Shown here piece after piece: positions 36,876 through 48,323 of a stretch of 64,000 nt of DNA. The stretch covers positions 34,151,771 to 34,215,770 of the forward strand of contig NW_027467782.1 of assembly GCF_004210375.1 (NCBI RefSeq), read 5' to 3'. Origin of the DNA: Tachypleus tridentatus. Lineage: Eukaryota; Arthropoda; Merostomata; Xiphosura; Limulidae. Below the pieces are notes generated by a model. That model worked only from the letters and a program-made list of their open reading frames with translations, made no database searches and was not told where the DNA came from. The position numbers were made by a program, and so were the translations under genes. How positions within the stretch are numbered: the stretch's first letter is position 1; each line of letters opens with the position of its first letter.

Positions 36876-37779
36876 CTTTCAAGAAATAAGGGAAAAAAAT
36901 AAACAATTATTATCCAAATTTTAAGACTATTAAATTGCTTTAACACTAGAAACTTTCTTTTTTTTTTAAAGTTCCCAGAATATTTTTGTTCTTATTCTTA
37001 TAAGCTTTTATGGGTTGCATACATCTAGAGCATAAGAATTGGCTACTTTGGTTTCTTTAGTAAGTCCCAATACAGAGACCAAAGTAGCAACCACTCTAAA
37101 TGCAGCCAAATGCAGCCCATAAAAAATTTAAATCTGTCACAATCTCTTTAGCCAAAACTACCCTAAAATATTTTTTGTTACACCTGAAATTTATTTGGTA
37201 AAGAGATCAGTCAGACTTATGTATTATCAAATATGTAAATGTTATTTTATTGTTATTCCAATTTGATTATAAAAATTTAATATAAACAATTCTAAGAAGT
37301 TATGAGTGAAAGTAAAGAAGAATATGTCAACCACACAAAATGTCTCATATCCAGTGCTGGTGAGGCTTTTCACCAATAACAGGGCTCATCATTCTGGGTG
37401 AAATGTGGCTGACATGGTAGTTGTCTTGCTTTATTTATATCAGCAGTTGCATGAGCAGAAACTACAATGATGTGAACTAAATTATGTAAGTCATTCATAA
37501 GTCAGATTACAGTTGGAATTAATAACATAATATTTAATATTTAGTTATTTATTTTTAACAACATTTATTATTTTACTTGAATTAACAGAAAGAAGAACAA
37601 GGAAATCAGCAATAAAATAAACTTTAAAATGATTTATATCTAACTCCAACCTTTAATAAAATAAACTTAAAATGCAACAAATACCTAGAACTAAGATTGT
37701 GAATTATCTAACAGATAAAACTGGATTACAAATGAAATAAAAACGTTAGATACTACAATATAAAGATATGTGTTTATAC

Positions 37780-37913
37780 CTGTGTTTAGATTGTTTTTCT
37801 GAGCAGCAAAATTTTACTTATCCAAGTAAGCAACTGAAGAACTGACAAAAAGTAGTTTGAATGTCTGGTAAGCCACTTGCACTAAGGACATTTTGCATCA
37901 CACTTAATGTGGC
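37780..37913 (-). pseudogene. ATR: ATR-like exon with an in-frame stop (unit 1)
   Basis: This 134-nt exon lies between a TACCAG acceptor and a CACAG|GTATAA donor. Thirty open codons starting ATLSVMQNVLSASGLP and including CQFFSCLLG resemble ATR LAISFLTELFQLGGLP...TFFSSFLELL. The next codon is TAA (37818-37820), and thirteen further codons then run to the donor in the right phase for the next exon. The full length matches ATR spacing, so the TAA looks like a nonsense mutation. Ending the exon before the stop would need an AT donor (GG|ATAAGT). The same TAA occurs in unit 2. Confidence 0.62.
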
Positions 37914-38825
37914 CTGGTAAAAAACAAAATGCATATTACGTTATCATTCTCACAAAAATAACAAATCTTTAGACCTAAAAATCATTACAGAAACTAAACT
38001 TTCTAAACAAATTCAAATAAAACAAAAATATGCCTCCAGCTTCAGCATGCTAAAGATATATTTTTCTAACTGAAGTATGGATATACACATAAAAAACTTA
38101 CAAAAAAAATTAAAACACTAAGACATTTCTTTAATTCATTTTAATTATTTATCTAAAAAGATGAATTTTTCTTGTTTGAATGTGTTACTGATAACACAGA
38201 CTTCTATGATATTTTCATTAACCTTTTGATCTGGAATATATCAACTACCGAAAAGTTGTTTATCAAGAATACAATTAAAGTTACAGGCAATGAAGTTTGT
38301 GTTTTAAGTAGAAATAATTTGAAGCACAAACATCAAATGAATGAACATGAAAAAACCTATATTCCTATAACTTACACTAGAGAAAATGAAGCTTTTTATT
38401 TTTTCAAAGCTGGCTAATTTAAGTATTGTTAAGAAGAGCATTTATTAGGTCATTTTATATGAAATGGCTTATTTTCATAGTAGAACAGTGACTGTGATTA
38501 GAATAAGCTGAATACAGTAACTTGACTGTATGCTATTTGATACTGATGAGAGTGCCGTGTTTTACATTTGCCTGTCATGTCAAGTTGTATTATAATTGTT
38601 TTTGTATTTCTTTGGAACCCTACACAAGATGATTTCTTCAAAAGAACTGAAACTACTTTTTTGATATGAGCTCAAATTGGCAAAAAAATGCAGGCAAGGT
38701 TGCTAAAAACATCAATTTGGCACTGGAACAAGGGAATACTTCTCAAACTACTATTCGTTCTGGTAATAGGAACCTCGAGAATAAACACTGAGGAAGGTTT
38801 CAATCTGTTGTGAATGAAGAAACAG
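37914..38825. other. Intronic, nothing recognised
   Basis: AT-rich. An 81-codon plus-strand reading (38172-38417) has an AT-driven composition and no recognised domain. Its identity in both units follows from unit similarity, not selection. Confidence 0.5.
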
Positions 38826-39554
38826 TAAGTGCTACTGCATAAGCTAGCCCACACATGACAGTTCATATTAAGTGCTACTGCATAAGCTAGCCCACACATG
38901 ACAGTTCATATTAAGTGCTACTGCATAAGCTAGCCCACGCATGACAGTTCATATTAAATGCTACTGCATAAGCTAGCCCACTCATGACAGTTCATATTAA
39001 GTGCTACTGCATAAGCTAGTCCACACATGACAGTTCATATTAAGTGCTACTGCATAAGCTAGCCCACACATGACAGTTCATATTAAGTGCTACTGCATAA
39101 GCTAGCCCACACATGACAGTTCATATTAAGTGCTACTGCATAAGCTTGCCCACACGACAGTTCATATTAAGTGCTACTGCATAAGCTTGCCCACACATGA
39201 CAGTTCATATTAAGTGCTACTGCATAAGCTAGCCCACGCATGACAGTTCATATTAAATGCTACTGCATAAGCTAGCCCACACATGACAGTTCATATAAGT
39301 GCTACTGCATAAGCTAGCCCACACATGACAGTTCATACATATTTAGTGCTACTGCATAAGCTAGCCCACGCATGACAGTTCATATTAAGTGCTACTGCAT
39401 AAGCTAGCCCACACATGACAGTTCATATTAAGTGCTACTGCATAAGCCAGCCCACACATGACAGTTCATATTAAGTGCTACTGCATAAGCTAGCCCACAC
39501 ATGACAGTTCATATTAAGTGCTACTGCATGAGCTAGCCCACACATGACAGTTCA
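38826..39554. repeat. Satellite-like array, about 17 copies of 43 bp (unit 1)
   Basis: The unit TAAGTGCTACTGCATAAGCT + AGCCCACACATGACAGTTCATAT is repeated head to tail without spacers. A few copies vary (CACGCATG, CACTCATG, AAGCTTGCC, a short CACACGACAG). The order of variants is the same in unit 2 (59348-60075), so the array predates the split of the units. Confidence 0.97.
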
Positions 39555-39834
39555 GGCACTTTCAGTGGACTGAGAAGTTTCCAGTGCAACTGTTTCTCAT
39601 CACCTGGCTGCAATCAGAAAGTTAAAAATTTGGGCAAAGAGGTACCACATGAACTGATAGAAGAGCAGAAAACTGGTTAGGAACAAGAGGGAGTCATTCT
39701 TAAAGCAAAGCATTACCTATGACAAGAAGTGGATCCTATATGGAAAAAAAAACCTATGCAGAAAATATAGCATACTTTGATTATTAAAACTGGTGTTTGT
39801 AAAAAATATGGAGTTTTAATTTTACATATACAGT

Positions 39835-40554
39835 CAGCCATGAAACAAACTACTACATCAACAAAACCACTGTAATAACTGAATGTCAAAAGATTATTGT
39901 ACTATTAAAACTTTAACTGTACTAAATAGATGTGACATCATACTAAGAGGACATACCATAGTGTTAAGAAGATACCAAACCATCCTCAGTGTAAAAAAAC
40001 AAGCATCCTCAATAATCATCAACAAGTACCCTGAAGTATCAGTATTCCCAGAAGAAAACTGTGGTAACACAACATCAACATGAACACTGTACTAATATAG
40101 CAACATAAAGATCATTGTACTGACAATGCATAAACAAGGATACAATAATTAACAATATACTAGAATAACTGTAGTGTACAGGTTAATATGTTCACTGTAC
40201 TAATATGCATTAACAAGATCAATATGCTGGAACAACAGCCAAAAGATATCCAAGGTAACAGAATGCCTACAAAGTCATTATAATAAGAGCACATCATAAA
40301 GCTAGTATACTGTCTGTTCATGATGCAATAGTATACAGGATAATGACAAAAAAAAAAAGAGAGAGAGAGAAAAAAATATTACCACACTGACAACACAACT
40401 GTATATATATATATATATATATTCAGGGAACCATCAAGCCCAACACAACACCAGAATAACAAAACGTTATGATAACATAAAATAACTAAAAGATCACTGC
40501 AATAAAGGAACAGATAAAAATCCATTGTACAAAAACATATATAACAACACTGTA
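39835..40554. repeat. Degenerate minisatellite, left part (unit 1)
   Basis: Loose repeats of CATCAACAAAACCACTGTAATAA / ATTGTACTA / GGAACA-type phrases, about every 45-55 bp. A (GA)n run and a (TA)n run lie near 40360 and 40402-40422. It breaks at the TTAA element and resumes after it. Confidence 0.65.
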
Positions 40555-42106
40555 TTAACTCTCTCAACACAGCCTTGAACTGTATGACTGACCATGTGAC
40601 CACCTTGTGCTTGTTTACAGTCTGTTTAGATTTAATACTTCTAACTTTCAAAGTGGTATATTTTCAAAAATCTGGCAATGTTTCAGTTAATATTACAAGT
40701 CTCTAACATACAAAAAATCATATTTAATTAAATAAAATAAAGATTTGTCCCTATGATAATTTGTTTTGAATAATCTGTGTGAAAAGTTATTTTAATGTTA
40801 AAATTAAAAATACCTCCTTTGTATATAACCCTAAGACCTCCATAAATACATTTCAAACATTTTTTTCAGTAAATCTTGATAGTTTATATGTTATTTTTCT
40901 AACCCAACTCAAAACAGGATTGATTAACTTGACTGACCTTGAAACCACCAAAAACAATAAAATAAATTTAAAAAAACCCTGAATTACACTTTCTTCTTTC
41001 TAGAATGACTTCATATTGCAAGAAGAAACTATATTCATTTATCCTAAGTAGCTCTTAGTTTGTAACACATCTATTTATAATTAAGGTTTATCACCATTTA
41101 AACTGCAACAAACTACTGTCAAGCCATTATAAGATGTAAAATCAAGTCAAGAAACATCCAGCTCACATTACGCTATCGAATTACATTACCCATGAGCTAC
41201 TACAACTAGTACAACAAGCTCAAGTGTCTCGTGAAAAAATTATACTTATTGTTGATTTTACTTTATCTTAACTTAAAAAATATCCTTACTTATTTTTTAC
41301 ATTTTAGTTGCTTTTATAATTATACACAAAAAATAAACATAAACAAATAAATAAATGAAACACTTGAACAATCTACACTGTTTCTCTTGATTGTTGAAGA
41401 GAGTTAACCATAACTTTTAATGCTGCTTATATTATCGCAATTTATAATTTTTATTTTATTAAATAATGCTACAAACAACATAGACTATAACATGCAAAAT
41501 TTACACAAATTTCCTTATCACTCAAAAATTTACTAGCTTTCTAGATCTGTGACAAGAGTCATTACAAATTAATCCAAGCTAGTCATTTCTCAATGGAACG
41601 TTGGTTATACAGAACAAAATATTGTGAAATACATCATTTGATAGAATGAAAACCTTAACTGTCTATTAGTTATAGGTAACATACAGTTAAGCATAAAGAG
41701 AACTATGAACACAACTTGAAAGAGAGGATGTGACAGCAGGAGTCTGACTTTCTATTCAGTAGAAAAAAATGTTGAAGACTATATTTAATGTGGTTTATCT
41801 GAGCAACGATGATTTTAGAGAAAGTAGTTTTCATTCAATTTCATACTTCTTCCATGGGTGGTGGATAAAATCTGCCATGAGAGCATGTGTCATGTGTGTC
41901 ACACTAGGAAATATTCAGGATTTTTTAAGATAGTGCGTTGCAAAATTAAGAGCTGATTATTTATATGTTATTAAAATATGGTTTATTAACAAAGGTTTTA
42001 TGCTATTCTAATTGGCATACCATAACCATGAAGTTGTTTAATAAAATATTCAAGGTAAGACACTAAAACATTGTGTCATGTTCAGCACCCAGTGCGATGG
42101 GGTTAA
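40555..42106. mobile_element. TTAA-flanked non-autonomous element, 1552 bp (unit 1)
   Basis: Begins TTAACTCTCTCAACACAG. The reverse complement of its right end is TTAACCCCATCGCACTGG. The interior carries the family's CATGTGACCACCTTGTGC and ATTGTGTCATGTTCAGCA blocks. It is inserted within a minisatellite that continues on both sides. Probably piggyBac-type by target site, with no transposase. Confidence 0.68.
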
Positions 42107-42872
42107 AGGAAAAGATAAGACAATTGTACTATAACATCAACAAAACTACTGTGCTAAAGGAATACAAACCAGAGCATTACACCAACAAAACAAAAACACC
42201 ACTATAATAAAGGAATAAATTCAAGTCTACTATACCAGAATATCAATAACACTACTGTAATAATGGAACAAAAACATGACTACTGTACCAGAACATCAGT
42301 AACACCACTATACTAAAGGAACAGAAACAAGACTATTGTACTAGAACACCCATAACACCACTGTATTAAAAAAACATAAACAAGACTGCTGTACCAGAAC
42401 ATTAATGACACCCCTGCTCTAGAGGAACAGAAACAATAGTATATCAGAATATCAATAACATCACTGTACCTAAAGGACAGAAACAAGATTACTATACCAG
42501 AACACCACTGCACTAAGTGAACAGAAACAAGATGACCGTACCAGAACATCAATAACACCACTGTAATAAAGGAACAGAAACAAGACTACTATACCAGAAA
42601 CTCAATAACACCACTATACTAACTAAACGGAAACAGTACTAATGTACCAGAACATTAATAATGCCACTGTACCTAAGGAACAGAAACAGGACTAATGTAC
42701 CAAAACATCAATAATGCCACTGTACCTAAGGAACAGAAACAAGACTAATGTACCAGAACATCAATAATGCCACTGTACCTAAGGAACAGAAACAAGACTA
42801 ATGTACCAGAACATCAATAAACACCACTGTAGCTAAAGAACAAAAACAAGACTAATGTACCAGAACATTGGT
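42107..42872. repeat. Minisatellite, about 53-bp unit, right part (unit 1)
   Basis: Repeats of GCCACTGTACCTAAGGAACA + GAAACAAGACTAATGTACCA + GAACATCAATAAT become more regular toward 42870. The left copies are degenerate and match the array before 40555. An 82-codon minus reading here is a by-product of the repeats. Confidence 0.88.
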
Positions 42873-43099
42873 ACTAAAGAAATGTTTTTGACTGTACTAA
42901 GTCATGAACAGTGTAATAATAGCACAGTAACATTTAGTTCTATGTAGGTAATCCAAGTAATTGTTAACAACACACAAACGTACTACATTATCTTACTTAG
43001 AAAATTATAGAGGAATCCATCAGTAACAACAGAGCATTTTACAATGTGAGGTGCACATAACATGAAACTTATTATTAACATAAACATAATATATTCATT

Positions 43100-43587
43100 G
43101 ACCCTCTGGGTGGAGAATGGCAGTTCTTCAGGATGGACATACATGGTTATCAATACCTAGCAGTTTTCGTATTAGTAGTAAAGTATTCTATTACCAAAAC
43201 ACTCATCAACCTGTGCAAAAATTATTTAGCTAAGAAAGAAGCTGCATCATTCAAATGATGCAATGGCCCCTCTAGAGCCCTGATCTCAATCCAGCTATGC
43301 AGAGCTGGGATTTGATAGATCCAAAATAAGATAAATCAAAAGTTGCATATAAAGAAACTTTATGGGAGTGTATTAGAGACACTTAGAACAATATCCTAAA
43401 AGAAACTTTAATTAAATATTTTACAACCATGCATGAAAGATGAAACAACTAGCACTTCCACCAAGTTTCTTTTGTACTGAATATGAAGATTAATACACTT
43501 TTGATGTTTCACGTGTAACCAACTTTCTATTGTTTTGTGAAAGTAACCTGACACCTAATGTTTGACTAACATTTTTGCACAGTACTG
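43100..43587 (+). mobile_element. Second Tc1-like remnant (unit 1)
   Basis: Contains AAAACACTCATC (KHSS-like), AAGAAAGAAGCTGC, CCCTGATCTCAATCCA (SPDLNP), TGGGATTTGATAG (WDLID) and the LWECIRDT...FTTMHER end, with stops. Ends TTTTTGCACAGTACTG before TA, as at 34.9 kb. It is the same family but lacks the 113-bp expansion, so it shows the single-copy ancestor of that repeat. Confidence 0.72.
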
Positions 43588-44696
43588 TAAAGCTGGTAAT
43601 ATAATGCTTGTATCAGTGCAGGTTTAGAATACAAGTTGTGTATCTTGTGGTCAGTGCTCTTACTTTCTTCAATTTCATGCTATTTCAGAAACTATACAAC
43701 TGCTTCAATAAATAAGGACAAGTACAAATAACTGATAAAATTAAAACTAGGTATAGCTCATTTGATATATAAAACACAATATTATGACCAATGATAATAT
43801 CAAATTAATTTGTCTTATTTTCTTTCACATTTTTAATGGCTAATTTAATCATGTGTGAAAAACTGTATGAGAAGATGAGAAAATGATTATGTCATAAATG
43901 GAACAATGCAGACAAAATAAAACTTTAACAAAAAAAAATCTCTCTAATGGATACATTTACATGATTTAAGACACAGGGGAAAAAGAAAACCAGATGTGAC
44001 AAAACTATTAAAATCATTTCACAATTATATTTCAAAAAAATTCATAATCTAAAATAGTACACAAATACTAAACAAACTTACATAATTTTTCAAGTACAAG
44101 CATAGATATTATCCAATTAGGTTGCACATTTTAGTGGGAGAGGGCAACAAACAACAACAGCACAACATCAACTAGCCAGTCCAAAGGGTTAAAAATAAGA
44201 TCATTTTAATTCCCATCTTCAAAACATGTGCAGGATATATTTTGCTCAATATTAAATAAGCCACTTACATATTCTAGATATGCCAGTCAGATGCTATTAA
44301 CTGAATTCAAAATTGACTCAGATCTAATATAAAATTTTCTCTCTGTATAAGGACAAAAATCTATGTTTGTCTTATCTTACACCTCCTAGCTCGCAGGGGG
44401 CTAACCTCAACCAAACTTTGTGGGATGATAATTTGGAATAAGGGACACTTAATGAATGTTCACAATTCCTTCCCTTCATTATTACTATTACTGAGTATTT
44501 ATCATCTTTGATGTAAATTAACATTATCTACATTCACATATGGTGCCACATCTATACACAAAAAAAAACACTTAAACTTTCAATAGAACAACACATACAC
44601 AGTGTGTATATATCTCAGAGAGTGCACTAGCTTTATCTATGGAAGAATTCAAAGAAATAATATGGTTGCCAAAATTGCAATACAACATAAACTTGC
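43588..44696. other. Intronic, nothing recognised
   Basis: AT-rich intron with no coding segment or known repeat recognised. Confidence 0.5.
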
Positions 44697-44766
44697 CTGA
44701 AGCTTCTGCTCCAATAGCCAACATAATGCTGGTGTGAAATGTCCTTTCTTCAGTTATACCCATTTC
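44697..44766 (-). CDS. ATR: ATR-like exon with GC donor and phase problem
   Basis: This 70-nt exon has a GTAG acceptor and a CAG|GCAAGT donor, a GC-AG intron if used. It encodes EMGITEERTFHTSIMLAIGA, which fits loosely before the ATLSVM exon as ATR has ELLLWQIGCVLLEYGS before LAISFL. It enters in phase 0 but exits with one extra base, while the next recognised exon needs phase 0. A two-base loss near the donor, or an unseen microexon, would explain this. The unit 2 copy lies beyond the window. Confidence 0.5.
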
Positions 44767-45228
44767 CTACTTCAAACCATGATCTTTGAATTTTGACCTC
44801 CAAGCCACTTCTGTGCCCAATGGTTGTCAATTAATTAATCATATGAAACATTGTAATAGGACATTCAGAGGGGGGTGTTGAAAGTAGGTAACAGTAAGCA
44901 TCTCTAATGCCACTACTTCTTCCTACAAGGTCACCCTGACCATCACACAGTGTATACCATATCTAAAGTATACACATATTGAGTTTTTAAAGTTTATACA
45001 AAACTTTCGTTGAGGTAATAATTAATGCTGTAATAATGTGTTATATTATAAATAAATTGTGTAAAGTTAGTATTTTTGTATTATTTATTACAGTATCCAC
45101 CCACAAACTTTGTTTTAAGCTTATAAACCCAAACAAAGAACAGGTACCTCATCTTGTGTGACAAACTCAAAGAGGTTAATTAAGTAATTATGGATACCTT
45201 TAGTCTCATCAGTACTAATTATAGTTCC

Positions 45229-45345
45229 ACTCTGGTACAGTAATAAATCTACAGACTTACAATGCTAAAATCAGAGGTTCGATTCCCATGGGTAAACTCG
45301 ACAGATAGCCCAATGTGGCTTTTTTATAAAAAAAACATACACATA
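45229..45345 (+). mobile_element. Second SINE family, short tRNA-derived copy
   Basis: AAATCTACAGACTTACAATGCTAAAATCAG followed by box B-like GGTTCGATTCC, then CAGATAGCCCAATGTGGCTTT and an A-rich tail. The head is tRNA-like but the body differs from the 7.1-kb family. I recall this pattern as common in horseshoe crab DNA, which I cannot verify here. Confidence 0.7.
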
Positions 45346-45533
45346 CTAATTATAAGAATGCAACAAAGTACCTGATTACTTTCATTATTCACAGTTAAGG
45401 TTGTCACAATCTACTGGCACAGTGGTGTAGTGACTGGTCATACAATCAACAACTAATTTTTAAATATCAGTACTTAATTTCATTATAAACTTATAATTAA
45501 GTACATTAAAGCAATTTATAACTAAATACATAC

Positions 45534-45648
45534 CAATTTAAGATCAATTCCTCCTAATTCTAGTTGCTTGCATAGTATATTCCACAATTTCTCTTTACTT
45601 CCTGGTGTAAACTGAAGTAAGTCAAATACCAGTAACTCCATTACAAAC
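45534..45648 (-). CDS. ATR: ATR-like exon, N-terminal HEAT repeats
   Basis: This 115-nt exon has a CTTTAG acceptor and a TTG|GTATGT donor. One base completes a split Lys codon, followed by 38 open codons starting FVMELLVFDLLQFTPG. Phase agrees with both neighbours. Similarity to ATR is limited to the hydrophobic pattern (LEFIEVTLLMVL region). Position, phase and splice sites carry the call. Confidence 0.58.
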
Positions 45649-46004
45649 CTAAAGATGCAAAGAAAGAATAACCACGTACAAATTATACAGTTGGACGATG
45701 CTTTTAAAATGAAACATTTCATTGTAATACCTTATCTTATTGAGTTGCTAATCACATTTTTAAGTTTTAATATATTTCAAAATTAGTCCATACATTGAAA
45801 GCAATATATGGAGCTCTTAGACTGAAAAGCTGTTTCAATTTTTGCTTGAATCTCACAAACATTAGTTACTCTGTACCGAACAGTTAAGAATAAACAAAAG
45901 TTGAAATATTATAACCAGAAAAGACAAAATCACTACTATAAGATCTTACTGAAGAACATGGTCTATGTTACAATATTTAATGAAACAACTGTTTGAATTC
46001 TTAC

Positions 46005-46171
46005 TTTTCAAGTGAACTACAGTGATTAAGGTGTTTGTGAACCAGTGCTAAGCCTTGTAACATTTTCACAAGGTTAGATTCCATGTAAAATGCAAAACAA
46101 GGTACAAAGCAGCCTTTCTGCAATTCTGTAAAGAACATATCCAATGAATGCACAGCATGTGGAGTCATATC
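46005..46171 (-). CDS. ATR: ATR-like exon, N-terminal HEAT repeats
   Basis: This 167-nt exon has an AAAAAG acceptor and an AAAA|GTAAGA donor. Its 55 open codons begin DMTPHAVHSLDMFF, rich in amphipathic helices as in HEAT repeats. It joins the 45534-45648 exon in phase (two plus one bases). Sequence resemblance to ATR is weak at this fast-evolving end, so part of the confidence comes from being in line with the clearer exons. Confidence 0.55.
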
Positions 46172-46710
46172 CTTTTTAAAGATGAATCATGGTTCACTCT
46201 GTACTTAAATAGCAGGCATATAATAATTTTAAACCAGATCAAGCCATTACCATGCATGAACTTATCAAGTACAACCCATCACTGAAATGCATACAACCTC
46301 TGTATATATGAGCAATGACAGATGTACAAACACTTTCAGGAAGGGCCTAGGTCCCTGGACCAACTTTGTTACCATTTTGTGGTTGCTATAGATTTCATGC
46401 TGTTAATTCTAAATTAGTAAGTGCATGTTTACAAAATTTGTAAATATTACAATGCTATCATACGCAAAATATTAGTTTTATTTCTATTAAGTTTTAAGGT
46501 TTGTTATGCAATGTTTTATCATACCCTTTGTTATTTTAGCACATTGCCTATTTAATGTGCAAAGTAATTTTCATTTTAAGATAAAAATATATTTTTATGC
46601 ATCAGAAAATTTTCAAATTTCACATACAAAATATTTATATCATCCAAATAGTTTTATGACACATTTCTTAAGAAAAATAAACTTTATATTTTATATTATT
46701 TCCTCACCAA
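46172..46710. other. Intronic, nothing recognised
   Basis: AT-rich intron. An 80-codon plus reading at 46506-46748 has strong A/T bias and no domain. Confidence 0.5.
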
Positions 46711-47420
46711 ATCTCTCTATGGGTCAAGTCAGTTTGATGATCTCATAACCACCACATAAAATTAGGAAATAAATATAGCATAAATTATGCCTTTTTCACT
46801 CAAGAATGACTACAGATTATAACACCACAACATAAATGTTCAGATTATATAGATTAAATCTCATTATATTATACAATTATACAGTTTTATTATTTTTACT
46901 ATACTGCCTTTCAGCCATGCCAAGCTAACACAAATTACAATGATGTGGTGCACATGCACTCATGTTTCCCAAACCAATAATATAAAACTGATTTTAAATC
47001 TTTACAAAGTGACCTATTTTTGTGTGTTTTAGCGGCCTAATATTTTGTAAAATACAGCCACATTGCAATTATTGTACATTATATATCTACATAGTTTATT
47101 AACATTTTCAAACATGTTATTAAACTTATTTTTCTTAAAACATAAAACAGGAAATGAAGAAGTAAAGAAAGCAATTGTCTTTTCCAGCTACAACCTTTCC
47201 ACCTGGATGATGCTTGTTATAGCTTATTAATCTTTAGGATATTTCAAACATAGAAAACATGAAACAAAATTTTTGTAAAGGTTTTAAATATATATTGGAA
47301 TAACCAAAATATTCAAAAACTACAATACTGATAACCACTGAATTCCACTATAATTCATTAAGCTTAGTAACTGAGCTGTATTTGCACCTAAAAAATTATG
47401 AAATTTAAACAGACTAAAAA
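46711..47420. mobile_element. Partial TTAA-type element (second subfamily)
   Basis: ACTCAAGAATGACTACAGATTA and TTTTAGCGGCCTAATATTTTG match the element at 12275-13538 in order. The ends are degraded and no TTAA pair is certain. Confidence 0.5.
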
Positions 47421-47778
47421 CTCAACTTTCCAGCACAAAAGAGATTGGAAGGCTTACTCTAGCAGTTAAAATTTAGAAGTAAAACATATCATATGCAAGA
47501 AAAACAATAAATTGTCCCACTCCAGTAACTCAATTTTAGTGGTGACGTGCCATCTACATGTGCATAAAGTGATTAAAATAAACTATGTATGATTTTAGAA
47601 GTGGATATATCTTATTATAGTTAAAATATTACAATTTCTAACTATCCTTTTGCTTTTTTGTGTAATATGTCTTATTCAAACATTTCAACAAAAATCAAGA
47701 ACATAGAGAAGGTATTGTGTACATTTTACAGTTATAATAAAATTTTGTATCAGTTCTAAACTTTCATACTTACATTAC

Positions 47779-47852
47779 TTGAACTTGTAAACTTTCACAT
47801 CCTTCAACACTTTTCAAAACAATTGGAATCACAGAGAAGACTAGTTTTTCTT
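47779..47852 (-). CDS. ATR: Possible ATR-like exon, most upstream in unit 1
   Basis: An open segment with EKLVFSVIPIVLKSVEGCE follows a GGCAG acceptor. Two donors are possible. CAA|GTAATG (exon start 47779) keeps phase with the next exon. The stronger-looking AAT|GTAAGT, 5 bp further (exon start 47774), does not. The exon lies only about 125 bp from the duplication junction. No start codon or 5' exon of ATR was found. Confidence 0.4.
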
Positions 47853-48323
47853 CTGCCTTTATAACATTAAATGTAGTAAAATATCAGAATTATATACATT
47901 TCTTAAAATTAAATATACTTACATACAAACTATATACATAACATTATGTGCAGGCAAATATCAGAATTTGTTATTTGTCAATTATGGTTTGTCTAAGCAA
48001 TGACAATTTTATTCTGAGTAATTTAAGTTTAATTTTGTACTTTTTGAAAGGGTGGTGAATTAAATAGGGAAGACAAGATACCTAAAGTAAATATGTCATG
48101 TGTTATACTAAGAGAAATTCAGGAAGTTTTTTTAAAATATGACCTCGTAGAATTAAAAACTTATAAAGATACGAATCATTAGCTAAAATTTTAAGCTTTT
48201 CTAAATAATATAACATAAAAGAAAAAATAGTTTAATAAAAGTTTAAATGTAAGACACTAAACGATACCTTGGGTGAGAAGATTAGTTAACCAAAGACTTT
48301 TAAAAAATGCTGGTCTTTCATTT

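Larger units (their letters stand above)
1265..47852 (-). pseudogene. ATR: ATR-like checkpoint kinase gene, N-terminal half, possibly decayed
   Basis: Twelve short minus-strand exons, in correct order, resemble successive parts of ATR, the PI3K-related kinase that with ATRIP senses RPA-coated single-stranded DNA in the nucleus. They cover N-terminal HEAT repeats, a basic/Ser-rich linker, the UME region and one following HEAT segment. The FAT and kinase domains are not in the window. Most exons have good splice sites and joining phases. Against a working gene: an in-frame TAA at 37818-37820, a phase break after 44697-44766, and no exons found for about 650 residues between 26016 and 15763 or about 110 residues between 10242 and 1400. 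The identity is secure for the UME exons and weaker for the most N-terminal ones, which diverge fast in this family. Pseudogene, WGD-type paralogue and assembly error all remain possible. Confidence 0.75.
27446..47979. repeat. Large tandem duplication, unit 1 (about 20.53 kb)
   Basis: The segment starts inside a TTAA-flanked element at AATTATGGTTTGTCT and ends in single-copy-looking DNA at TTATTTGTC. Immediately after, from 47980, the same sequence starts again and stays collinear to the window end. Offset is 20,534 bp at the left, shrinking to about 20,512 near the right through small indels. Differences are mostly one-base changes in A/T runs, with scattered substitutions. The breakpoint sequences share only about five bases (AATTA). 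Confidence 0.95.

Noticed and set aside
37822-37913. Shorter exon ending at an AT-type donor (GG|ATAAGT)
   Set aside because: It needs a very rare splice type. The longer form with a normal donor fits ATR length and phase apart from one stop codon. It is kept only as an alternative.
38172-38417. Conserved 81-residue protein (identical in both units)
   Set aside because: Conservation only reflects the near identity of the two units. The composition is AT-driven and no domain is recognised.
38826-39554. Regular 43-bp repeats as a CRISPR array
   Set aside because: The copies follow one another with no unique spacers, the DNA is from a eukaryote, and no cas genes are present.
42313-42561. 82-residue minus-strand protein with internal repeats
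   Set aside because: It is a reading of the 53-bp minisatellite, and the repetition comes from the DNA array.
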